From contig DBFJJM010000019.1 of the NCBI GenBank assembly GCA_048393175.1, forward strand, positions 1-12,515: a stretch of DNA of 12,515 bases, in the 5' to 3' direction. The position numbers and the translations under genes were made by a program. The stretch's first letter is position 1, and each line of letters opens with the position of its first letter. The notes beneath the pieces were generated by a model. It made no database searches. It was given only the letters and a program-made list of their open reading frames with translations, and was not told where the DNA came from. The DNA comes from Merdicola sp048393175 (GTDB taxonomy: Bacteria > Bacillota > Clostridia > TANB77 > CAG-508). Of the stretch, positions 6,106 to 12,515 are shown piece by piece.

Positions 6106-8190
6106 TTGGCAGGAAGAGAGTTTCCTTTAGAGAAAACAAGAAATATAGGAATTATGGCTCATATCGATGCAGGAAAGACAACAACGACAGAAAGAATCTT
6201 ATTCTATACAGGAAGAGTGCATAAAATTGGTGAAACTCATGAAGGTGCTGCTACTATGGACTGGATGGCACAAGAACAAGAAAGAGGAATCACCATTACT
6301 TCTGCAGCAACAACATGTCATTGGTTAAATCATCGAATTAATATCATTGACACACCGGGACACGTGGATTTTACTGTAGAAGTAGAAAGATCCCTTCGTG
6401 TACTAGATGGTTCTGTTACCGTATTTTGTGCAAAAGGTGGAGTACAGCCACAATCTGAAACAGTTTGGAGACAGGCCGATAAATATCATGTTCCAAGAAT
6501 GGCATATGTTAATAAAATGGATATTACAGGAGCGGACTTTTATAATTGTGTAGCACAAATGAAGGACCGTTTAAATGCAAATGCCATTCCAGTACAATTA
6601 CCAATTGGAGCAGAAAATGAATTTAAAGGAATTGTTGATTTAATCAAAATGAGAGCTTTTATTCATAAAGATGACCTTGGAAAAGAAATTGAGGAATGTG
6701 ATGTTCCAGAAGATTTGAAACAAAAGGCAGAAGAATATAGAGCTAACATGATTGAAGCAGCAGCAGAACAAGATGATGAATTAATGATGAAATACCTAGA
6801 TGGAGAAGAATTAACAGTAGAAGAAATTAAAACAGGTCTTAGAAAAGGGACGATTAATAATAGTATCGTACCAGTTTGCTGTGGTTCGTCCTATAAAAAC
6901 AAAGGTGTTCAAGAATTGTTAGATGCCATTGTAGATTACATGCCATCTCCAATTGATATTCCACCAGTAAAGGGAATGACACTAGATGGGCAAGAAGCAG
7001 AAAGAAAAGCTTCTGATACAGAACCTTTTGCTGCATTAGCATTTAAAATTGCAACAGACCCATTTGTTGGAAAACTATGTTTTACAAGAGTATATTCAGG
7101 ACAGCTAGAATCTGGTTCTACAGTACTTAACAGTAACAAGGATAAAAAAGAAAGAATTGGTAGAGTGCTATTAATGCATGCAAATCACAGACAAGATTTG
7201 GATAAAATCTATACAGGTGATATTGTAGCAGCAGTAGGTTTAAAAGATGTTACAACAGGAGATACATTATGTGACCCTACTCATCCAATTATTCTAGAAT
7301 CAATGGAATTCCCAGAACCAGTTATTGATATTGCTATTGAACCAAAGGACAAAGTAGCAAGTGAGAAAATGGGAATTGCACTAGCTAAATTAGCAGAAGA
7401 AGACCCAACCTTTAAAACATATACCAATCAAGAAACTGGTCAAACCGTAATTGCTGGTATGGGTGAGCTTCATTTAGACATTATTGTAGACCGTCTAAAA
7501 AGAGAATTTAAAGTAGAATGTAATGTAGGTAAACCACAAGTTGCTTACAAAGAAACTATTCGAAATAAAGTAAAAGTAGAAGGAAAATTTATTCGTCAAT
7601 CTGGTGGACGTGGACAATATGGTCATGTTTGGATTGAACTAGAGCCATTAAAACCAGGTTCTGGAATTGAGTTTGAGAGTAAAATCGTTGGTGGTGTTGT
7701 TCCAAGAGAATACGTAAAACCAGTAGAAGAAGGAATTCGAGAAGCATCAGATAGCGGAATTTTAGCAGGATATCCTGTAATTGATTTTAAAGCAACTTTA
7801 GTAGATGGTTCTTACCATGAGGTAGACTCTTCTGAAATGGCATTTAAGGTAGCAGGTTCCATGGCATTTAAAGAAGGATGTCGTCAAGCACAAGCTGTTT
7901 TATTAGAGCCAATTATGAGAGTAGAAGTAACTGTTCCAGAAGAGTACATGGGAGATGTTATTGGTGATATTAACTCTCGTCGTGGTAGAATGGAAGGAAT
8001 GGAAGCGAGGTCAGGAAACCAAGTTATTCGTGGATTTATTCCATTATCCGAAATGTTCGGTTATGCTACTGACTTACGTTCCAAAACACAAGGAAGAGGA
8101 ACCTATAGTATGGAGCCTTCTCATTATGAAGAAGTTCCAAAATCTGTATTAGACCAAATTGTTTCTTCCCGTACCAAAAAGGGAGAATAA
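6106..8190 (+). CDS. fusA: Translation elongation factor G
   Basis: EF-G is the GTPase that drives translocation of tRNA and mRNA and, with RRF, ribosome recycling. The GTP-binding motifs are intact: G1 AHIDAGKT (18-25), switch/G2 region RGITITSAATT, G3 DTPGH (from D82), G4 NKMD (136-139). Domain IV/V landmarks include RGQYGHVWIELEP, VVPREYVKPVEEGI and MEPSHYEEVP near the C-terminus. The 694-aa length is close to Firmicute EF-G proteins. The start is TTG, preceded by GGGGAGGA (6091-6098), and gives the usual MAGREFPLEKTRNIGI N-terminus. This is the third successive non-ATG start in the operon. I see no clear terminator after the gene, so transcription probably continues into tuf. Confidence 0.98.
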   Translation: MAGREFPLEKTRNIGIMAHIDAGKTTTTERILFYTGRVHKIGETHEGAATMDWMAQEQERGITITSAATTCHWLNHRINIIDTPGHVDFTVEVERSLRVLDGSVTVFCAKGGVQPQSETVWRQADKYHVPRMAYVNKMDITGADFYNCVAQMKDRLNANAIPVQLPIGAENEFKGIVDLIKMRAFIHKDDLGKEIEECDVPEDLKQKAEEYRANMIEAAAEQDDELMMKYLDGEELTVEEIKTGLRKGTINNSIVPVCCGSSYKNKGVQELLDAIVDYMPSPIDIPPVKGMTLDGQEAERKASDTEPFAALAFKIATDPFVGKLCFTRVYSGQLESGSTVLNSNKDKKERIGRVLLMHANHRQDLDKIYTGDIVAAVGLKDVTTGDTLCDPTHPIILESMEFPEPVIDIAIEPKDKVASEKMGIALAKLAEEDPTFKTYTNQETGQTVIAGMGELHLDIIVDRLKREFKVECNVGKPQVAYKETIRNKVKVEGKFIRQSGGRGQYGHVWIELEPLKPGSGIEFESKIVGGVVPREYVKPVEEGIREASDSGILAGYPVIDFKATLVDGSYHEVDSSEMAFKVAGSMAFKEGCRQAQAVLLEPIMRVEVTVPEEYMGDVIGDINSRRGRMEGMEARSGNQVIRGFIPLSEMFGYATDLRSKTQGRGTYSMEPSHYEEVPKSVLDQIVSSRTKKGE

Positions 8191-8204
8191 TTAAAGAGAA
8201 AAAC

Positions 8205-8233
8205 TTGCTTTTTTTAGTAAAATAAGATAAAAT
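8205..8233 (+). promoter_or_regulatory. Internal promoter for tuf
   Basis: TTGCTT (8205-8210), a 17-nt spacer, then TAAAAT (8228-8233), inside the 119-nt fusA-tuf gap. It leaves a leader of about 70 nt before tuf. An extra promoter would let EF-Tu be made in excess over EF-G, as cells need. The hexamers and spacing are identical to the plsX promoter. Confidence 0.72.
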
Positions 8234-8309
8234 ACAGTTGCTATAAGTTATGTTATTAAATTTTTAAGAAATAGAGAGAAAATCTCAAATTAAAAGGAGG
8301 AATTTAAAA

Positions 8310-9512
8310 ATGGCTAAAGCAAAATTTGAAAGAACAAAGCCACACGTTAACATTGGTACAATCGGACACGTTGACCATGGTAAAACAACAACAACTGCAG
8401 CTATTACAAAATATTTAAGCTTATTAGGACAGGCACAATTTGAAGCATATGATAAAATTGACGGTGCTCCAGAAGAAAGAGAAAGAGGAATTACAATTAA
8501 TACTGCACACGTTGAATATGAAACAGCAAATAGACATTATGCACACGTAGACTGTCCAGGACACGCTGACTATGTAAAGAACATGATTACTGGTGCAGCT
8601 CAAATGGATGGTGCTATTTTAGTAGTTTCTGCAGCAGATGGCCCTATGCCACAAACAAGAGAACACATTTTGTTAGCAAGACAAGTAGGTGTTAAATACA
8701 TTGTTGTTTACTTAAATAAATGTGATATGGTAGATGACCCAGAATTATTAGAATTAGTAGAAATGGAAGTAAGAGATTTACTTTCAAGCTATGATTTCCC
8801 AGGAGATGAAATTCCAATTATAAAAGGTTCTTCTTTAAAAGTTCTTGAAAGTACTTCTAAGGACCCTAATGATGCAGTATATCAACCAATTAAAGAATTA
8901 TTAGATGCTGTTGATAGCTATATTCCAACACCAGAAAGACCAATTGATCAACCATTCTTAATGCCAGTAGAAGACGTATTCTCTATCACAGGTAGAGGAA
9001 CTGTTGCTACAGGTAGAGTAGAAAGAGGAGTGGTAAAAGTTTCTGATGAGGTTGAAATGGTAGGATTAGCAACAGAAAGCAGAAAAGTAGTAGTAACTGG
9101 CGTAGAAATGTTCAGAAAACTACTAGACCAAGCAGAAGCTGGAGATAACATTGGTGTTCTTTTAAGGGGAATCCAAAGAACAGAAATTGAAAGAGGTCAA
9201 GTTCTTGCAAAACCAGGAACAATTCATCCACATACTAAATTTACATCACAAGTTTATGTACTAACAAAAGAAGAAGGTGGAAGACATACACCATTCTTTA
9301 ATGGATATAGGCCACAATTCTATTTCAGAACAACAGACGTTACTGGTGTAATTGATTTACCAGCAGGAACAGAAATGGTTATGCCAGGTGATAATATTGA
9401 TATGACTATCGAATTAATTACTCCAATCGCTATTGAAAAAGGACTAAGATTTGCTATCCGTGAAGGTGGTAGAACAGTAGGTTCAGGAGTTGTAGCTGAT
9501 ATTATTGAGTAA
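8310..9512 (+). CDS. tuf: Translation elongation factor Tu
   Basis: EF-Tu carries aminoacyl-tRNA to the ribosomal A site as a GTP ternary complex. The 400-aa protein has G1 GHVDHGKT (19-26), switch I ERERGITINTAHVEYET, G3 DCPGH (from D81) with the catalytic-histidine context, and G4 NKCD (136-139). The beta-barrel domains 2 and 3 end in FAIREGGRTVGSGVVADIIE. The residues around classical elfamycin-resistance sites (REHILLARQVGV and the Ala of FAIREGG) look wild-type. It has an ATG start with AAGGAGG at 8294-8300. It has both an internal promoter and likely read-through from fusA, and a strong terminator follows it. It is the only tuf copy in this window. Confidence 0.98.
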   Translation: MAKAKFERTKPHVNIGTIGHVDHGKTTTTAAITKYLSLLGQAQFEAYDKIDGAPEERERGITINTAHVEYETANRHYAHVDCPGHADYVKNMITGAAQMDGAILVVSAADGPMPQTREHILLARQVGVKYIVVYLNKCDMVDDPELLELVEMEVRDLLSSYDFPGDEIPIIKGSSLKVLESTSKDPNDAVYQPIKELLDAVDSYIPTPERPIDQPFLMPVEDVFSITGRGTVATGRVERGVVKVSDEVEMVGLATESRKVVVTGVEMFRKLLDQAEAGDNIGVLLRGIQRTEIERGQVLAKPGTIHPHTKFTSQVYVLTKEEGGRHTPFFNGYRPQFYFRTTDVTGVIDLPAGTEMVMPGDNIDMTIELITPIAIEKGLRFAIREGGRTVGSGVVADIIE

Positions 9513-9522
9513 TCATAAATGT

Positions 9523-9558
9523 AAAAAAGGATGTAACAAAAAGTTACATTCTTTTTTT
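9523..9558 (+). terminator. Intrinsic terminator after tuf (end of str operon)
   Basis: GGATGTAAC (9529-9537) pairs with GTTACATTC (9543-9551) with one G-T wobble around a 5-nt A loop. It is flanked by A6 (9523-9528) and T7 (9552-9558), which extend the stem. The A/T flanks could also work as a terminator from the other side, but no gene lies there. Confidence 0.92.
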
Positions 9559-9601
9559 GTGCAGTAAAAGAAAGACAACCAGACTATTTGGTCAAAAGGT
9601 A

Positions 9602-9630
9602 TTGCTTTTTTCAAAAAGAAATAATAAAAT
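9602..9630 (+). promoter_or_regulatory. Promoter of plsX
   Basis: TTGCTT (9602-9607), a 17-nt spacer, then TAAAAT (9625-9630), about 43 nt before the plsX ATG and after the tuf terminator. plsX therefore starts a new transcription unit. Confidence 0.75.
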
Positions 9631-9672
9631 GGCAATGTTATCAATATATATGAATAAATGGAGGCTAACTAA

Positions 9673-10689
9673 ATGATTATACTACTTGATGCAATGGGGG
9701 GAGATAATGCTCCAGATGCAACGATTAAAGGGGCAGTAAGAGCAATTAACCAAATTGAAGCAGAAATTTTGTTAATTGGGACAGAAGAGATAATTCAAAA
9801 AAAGGTGAAAGAATTTTATGGAAAAGATACTATTTCAGAAATTTCACCAAGACTAAAAATTTATCCAACCACAGAAACAATTGAAATGGAAGACATACCA
9901 ACAGTAGCGATAAAACATAAAAAAGACTCTTCTATGGTAGTAGGATTTAACCTGTTAAAACAGGGAAAGGGTGATGTCTTTATTTCTGCAGGAAATTCAG
10001 GAGCTCTATTAACAGGTGCTACGTTATTAGTAGGAAGAATTAAAGGAATTGACCGTCCTGCTTTAGCTGGAATTTTACCTGCTTACCATAGCCAATTATT
10101 GTTAATGGATTGCGGTTCTAATACTAACTGTAAACCAATTAATTTATTACAATTTGCACAAATGGCAACAATTTATTTAAAAAATACGTTTGGGATTGAA
10201 AAACCTGCAATTGGATTATTAAATATCGGAACAGAAGAAACCAAAGGAAATGAACTGACGAAAGAATCTTATCAGTTACTAAAAGAAAGAGCAGAAGAAT
10301 TGGGGATTCATTTTATTGGTAATATAGAAGGAAGAGATGCTTTTTCGGGAAAGGTAGATGCGGTTATTACAGATGGTTTTACCGGAAATGTTTTCTTAAA
10401 AGCAGTAGAAGGACTTGGAAAGTTAGTCAAACAAGCTTTAAGTGAAAGCTTAAAGAAAAATGTTGTTTCTAAAATTGCTGCTGTTCCTACCTTACCAGCC
10501 ATTAATCGATTTGCTAAAATGGTAGATTACAAAGAATATGGGGGAGCACTTTTCTTAGGAGTGAAAAAACCAATAGTAAAAGCACATGGAAGTAGTGATG
10601 CTGATTTATTTGAATTTACCATTAAGCAAGCAGAGAAATTTGTGAAAAATAAAGCAGTAGAAAATATGATTCGAGAATTTGAAAAATAA
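9673..10689 (+). CDS. plsX: Phosphate acyltransferase PlsX
   Basis: PlsX converts acyl-ACP and phosphate to acyl-phosphate, which PlsY uses to acylate glycerol-3-phosphate at the start of phospholipid synthesis; it is a peripheral membrane protein on the cytoplasmic face. The 338-aa product begins with the family signature ILLDAMGGDNAPDATIKGA. It also has KHKKDSSMVVG, ISAGNSGALLTGATLLVGRI, MDCGSN, LLNIGTEETKGNEL, DGFTGNVFLKA and EYGGALFLGV followed by KAHGSSD, covering the full family length. ATG 9673 follows GGAGG at 9660-9664. It is paired with acpP downstream, its substrate carrier. The usual Firmicute partner genes rpmF, fapR and fabD are not adjacent here. Confidence 0.97.
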   Translation: MIILLDAMGGDNAPDATIKGAVRAINQIEAEILLIGTEEIIQKKVKEFYGKDTISEISPRLKIYPTTETIEMEDIPTVAIKHKKDSSMVVGFNLLKQGKGDVFISAGNSGALLTGATLLVGRIKGIDRPALAGILPAYHSQLLLMDCGSNTNCKPINLLQFAQMATIYLKNTFGIEKPAIGLLNIGTEETKGNELTKESYQLLKERAEELGIHFIGNIEGRDAFSGKVDAVITDGFTGNVFLKAVEGLGKLVKQALSESLKKNVVSKIAAVPTLPAINRFAKMVDYKEYGGALFLGVKKPIVKAHGSSDADLFEFTIKQAEKFVKNKAVENMIREFEK

Positions 10690-10712
10690 TTCACAAATTT
10701 CAGATATTTTGC

Positions 10713-10763
10713 TTGACTTTTCTTACAACATATATTATTGTTGTGATAAACAGATGGTAAAAT
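10713..10763 (+). promoter_or_regulatory. Possible acpP promoter/operator region
   Basis: Two alternative promoters fit. One is TTGACT (10713-10718) with a weak TATTGT (10736-10741) at 17 nt; the other is TTATTG (10735-10740) with TAAAAT (10758-10763) at 17 nt and an extended -10 TGg. An inverted repeat, TTACAACA (10723-10730) with TGTTGTGA (10739-10746), 8 bp with one wobble and an 8-nt centre, overlaps both. It could be an operator; no regulator is known from this sequence. Confidence 0.4.
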
Positions 10764-10787
10764 CTGAGAGGAGGTGTACACAGGCAA

Positions 10788-11027
10788 ATGAGTTCAGAAG
10801 AAATTTTTGAAAAAGTAAAAGGGATTATAGTAGAGCAATTAGGTGTTGCAGAAAATGCAGTAACTATGGAGGCTTCCTTTATAGATGACTTAGGAGCAGA
10901 TTCTTTAGACATCGTAGAGTTAATTATGGCTCTAGAAGAAGAATTTGATATGGAAATTCCTGACAGCGATGCAGAAAAAATTGTGACAGTAAGTGATGTT
11001 GTTGACTATATAAAAGAAAATGTATAG
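10788..11027 (+). CDS. acpP: Acyl carrier protein
   Basis: ACP carries growing fatty acyl chains as thioesters on a 4'-phosphopantetheine arm in type II fatty acid synthesis and supplies acyl groups to PlsX. The 79-aa acidic protein has the invariant attachment motif GADSLDIVELIMALEEEF with the modified serine at S39, preceded by SFIDDLG and followed by IPDSDAEKIVTVSDVVDYI, all in standard positions. ATG 10788 has AGGAGGTG at 10769-10776; the 11-nt spacing is a little long, but no other start fits the frame. It lies 98 nt after plsX with possible promoter elements between, and is closed by a terminator, so it may be expressed both with plsX and alone. Confidence 0.97.
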   Translation: MSSEEIFEKVKGIIVEQLGVAENAVTMEASFIDDLGADSLDIVELIMALEEEFDMEIPDSDAEKIVTVSDVVDYIKENV

Positions 11028-11030
11028 GAA

Positions 11031-11066
11031 AAAGGGAAAGGCTTCAAAAAGACCTTTCTTTTTTTT
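11031..11066 (+). terminator. Intrinsic terminator after acpP
   Basis: GGGAAAGG (11034-11041) pairs with CCTTTCTT (11053-11060), with two G-T pairs at the base, followed by a T tract to 11066. It starts 4 nt after the acpP stop. Confidence 0.8.
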
Positions 11067-11083
11067 GTCTTTTCTAGTATAAT
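11055..11083 (+). promoter_or_regulatory. Possible promoter of rnc
   Basis: There is a perfect TATAAT (11078-11083) 24 nt before the rnc ATG. The hexamer 17 nt upstream (TTTCTT, 11055-11060) is a poor -35 and overlaps the acpP terminator, so this would be a weak promoter or one needing help. Confidence 0.45.
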
Positions 11084-11107
11084 AGAACAAGATTGCGAGG
11101 TGAAAAG

Positions 11108-11779
11108 ATGAAATTAGAATTATTTGAAAAAGAGATAGGGTACTGTTTTAACAATAAAGAGTTATTACAAAATGCTCTTACTCATACATCTTATGCTTAT
11201 GAAAAAAATGTAAGTAGTAATGAGAAGTTAGAATTTTTAGGGGATAGCATTTTAGAATTTCTTTCTAGCAAATATTTATATGAAAATTACAAAAACTTAA
11301 ATGAAGGAGAAATGACTAAAGTTAGAGCAAGTGTTGTGTGTGAAAAAAGTTTGTATAAAATTGCAATTAGGCATAATTTTAGTGATTTCTTGTATTTAGG
11401 AAAAAGTGAAAGAGTAGGAAATACAAAAGTAAAACAAGCTATTTTAGCAGATAGTGTAGAAGCTATCATTGCTGCTATGTATATTGATGGAGGATTAGAG
11501 GTAGCCGAGCAGTTTATTGTAAAAAATCTAAAAGAGGAAATGAATGAGGCAAGTAAACATGTAGGGGAAAAGGACCATAAAACAGTATTACAAGAATTAC
11601 TCCAAAAAAATGGTAATGTTTGTATTGCGTATCATATTATAGCAGAATCTGGTCCAGACCATCAGAAAATATTTACAGCAGAAGTTTGCTATAACGGAAC
11701 AAAATTAGCAACAGGGGTAGGAACTTCTAAAAAGTTGGCCGAAATGGAAGCAGCGAAAAATGCTTTAGAAACAATGTAG
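11108..11779 (+). CDS. rnc: Ribonuclease III
   Basis: RNase III is a Mg2+-dependent homodimeric endonuclease that cuts double-stranded RNA, processing rRNA precursors and degrading structured or antisense-paired RNAs. The nuclease domain shows the signature NEKLEFLGDSILEF (E39, E42, D46), an acidic NEGEM at 65-69 and the metal-binding ADSVEAI (D115, E118). The C-terminal double-stranded-RNA-binding domain (about 156-223) has DHKTVLQELLQ and GTSKKLAEMEAAKNAL with the lysines that contact RNA. I chose ATG 11108 (223 aa) over TTG 11093, because GAGGTG (11097-11102) lies 5 nt before it and would be inside the gene with the earlier start. The next gene begins 19 nt after the stop. In Clostridia rnc is commonly followed by an Elp3-like radical SAM gene and smc. 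Confidence 0.97.
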   Translation: MKLELFEKEIGYCFNNKELLQNALTHTSYAYEKNVSSNEKLEFLGDSILEFLSSKYLYENYKNLNEGEMTKVRASVVCEKSLYKIAIRHNFSDFLYLGKSERVGNTKVKQAILADSVEAIIAAMYIDGGLEVAEQFIVKNLKEEMNEASKHVGEKDHKTVLQELLQKNGNVCIAYHIIAESGPDHQKIFTAEVCYNGTKLATGVGTSKKLAEMEAAKNALETM

Positions 11780-11798
11780 ATGAAAGAGAGGAGTTATT

Positions 11799-12515
11799 AT
11801 GAAAAAACACTATATTATTCCCATCTCCATTATAAATACAAAAGAGAAAGCAGAAATAGAAAAACAAGTTTCCAATGAAGTAGCAAAAGAAGAAATCGTA
11901 AAAACAGTCGAGACCTATTTAAAACAATTAAAAGGAAAGGAAGTTATTAAGCAACTTCTTTTTCAAGGTGGAGCGTTTACTACTTTACCAGAACAAAAAC
12001 AAGAGCAGTTATTAGAGCAGGCAAGAGCTTTGCTAGAAGAGGGAAAGATTGATGAGATTAAGATTACGACAACAACGAAAGGATTGGGTAAGCAAGAATT
12101 AAAAAGGTTAAAAAAAGCAAGGGTAAGTAAAATAGAAATAACAGTTCCATCTTCGAATGATTATTTATTAAAAAAAGCAGGAATAGAAGAATCCTTTGGA
12201 CAAATAAAAAAGATAGCAAAACAAATTCGTTGGCATCGTTTTTGGTTAGGATTTCAATTTCTGGTAGGATTACCAGAAAGTACAAAAATTGATGAATTGA
12301 ATACTGCCAAAGAGCTTTTAAAATTAAAACCAAATGAAATGCGCATTACACCTGTAGTAATAAGCCCTAAAGATGAGATAAAAGAAAAGCAGCAAGAAAG
12401 AAACTTTGAACCACTTTCTTTAGTACAAGCTGTAGAAAGGTGTAAAGAATTAGTCTATCTTTGTAATAGTAAGAAAATTTCTCTTCTTCATATTGATGAA
12501 ACAAAAAAACAAAAA
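11799..12515 (+). CDS. Elp3-like radical SAM homologue lacking the cluster-binding cysteines (3' end outside window)
   Basis: The frame is open for 239 codons to the window edge, from ATG 11799 with AGGAG at 11789-11793. Several segments match, as I recall the family, the Elp3-like radical SAM protein usually found between rnc and smc in Clostridia: KKHYIIPI at the N-terminus, LLFQGGAFTTLPEQKQEQLL (family FFGGSFT), GFQFLVGLPESTKIDELNTA (family GLQMMVGLPG), LLKLKPNEMRITPVVI and FEPLSLVQAVERCKEL. Between IPI and EEIVKTVETYL the family has the CxxxCxxC loop; here residues 10-30 contain no cysteine. The only cysteines are C215 and C222. The SAM-contacting STRPD-like segment reads TTTTKG and IELGVQS reads IEITVPS. 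With an intact frame and a good ribosome binding site this looks like an expressed pseudoenzyme, not debris. The smc gene expected next would be outside the window. Confidence 0.8.
   Translation, partial: MKKHYIIPISIINTKEKAEIEKQVSNEVAKEEIVKTVETYLKQLKGKEVIKQLLFQGGAFTTLPEQKQEQLLEQARALLEEGKIDEIKITTTTKGLGKQELKRLKKARVSKIEITVPSSNDYLLKKAGIEESFGQIKKIAKQIRWHRFWLGFQFLVGLPESTKIDELNTAKELLKLKPNEMRITPVVISPKDEIKEKQQERNFEPLSLVQAVERCKELVYLCNSKKISLLHIDETKKQK

Noticed and set aside
5988..6224. 78-codon + strand frame overlapping the end of rpsG and the start of fusA
   Set aside because: It is out of frame with two certain genes and has no ribosome binding site.
8191..8220. Possible terminator between fusA and tuf (A-rich then T-rich)
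   Set aside because: No stable stem with a matching loop can be drawn; the T run is better explained as part of the tuf promoter.
8268..8287. Small GAGA/TCTC hairpin in the tuf leader as a riboregulator
   Set aside because: It has only four base pairs and is too weak to support a call.
9578..9592. Inverted repeat ACCAGA-CTA-TTTGGT before the plsX promoter as a lipid-regulator operator
   Set aside because: It is short, includes a wobble pair, and does not match FapR or FabT sites as I know them; it could be chance in AT-rich DNA.
11093..11095. TTG at 11093 as the rnc start
   Set aside because: GAGGTG at 11097-11102 serves ATG 11108, and the extra five residues are not family-like.
12064..12333. 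Antisense 89-codon open frame with a membrane-like composition
   Set aside because: It is the complement of Lys-rich codons of the radical SAM homologue and has no initiation signals of its own.

Overview
The window is an AT-rich bacterial chromosome segment in which every gene lies on the + strand. Strong GGAGG-type ribosome binding sites, frequent GTG/TTG starts, TrmFO in place of TrmA, a Gram-positive-length S12 and the order plsX-acpP-rnc-(Elp3-like radical SAM) all point to a low-GC Firmicute, most likely in the Clostridia. I cannot name the species.

Layout: (1) 1-3051 holds the 3' part of a large SNF2-family helicase and trmFO, tightly coupled and closed by a strong intrinsic terminator. 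(2) 3084-4934 is a two-gene unit of unknown function (a 53-aa helical protein and a 523-aa cysteine-free coiled-coil protein) with its own promoter. The second gene has an unusual ribosome binding site, in which a perfect hairpin lies between a very strong Shine-Dalgarno and the ATG. (3) 4950-9558 is the str operon: rpsL, rpsG, fusA and tuf, encoding S12, S7, EF-G and EF-Tu. A terminator-like hairpin sits on its transcription start, the S12-S7 intercistronic region is highly structured, tuf has an extra internal promoter, and a terminator follows tuf. The first three genes start with GTG, GTG and TTG. (4) 9602-11066 holds plsX and acpP of lipid synthesis, closed by a terminator. (5) 11078 to the end holds rnc, then the first 239 codons of an Elp3-like radical SAM relative that has no cysteines where the [4Fe-4S] cluster motif should be.

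Most of the window is core translation and lipid metabolism. The less ordinary elements are the cluster-less radical SAM homologue after rnc, the hairpin-bridged ribosome binding site, the unknown 53-aa/523-aa pair, and the folded RNA elements in and before the str operon. I see no tRNA, rRNA, insertion sequence, CRISPR array or phage gene. No gene-free stretch exceeds 300 bases; the longest (about 160 bases, after tuf) holds a terminator and the plsX promoter.
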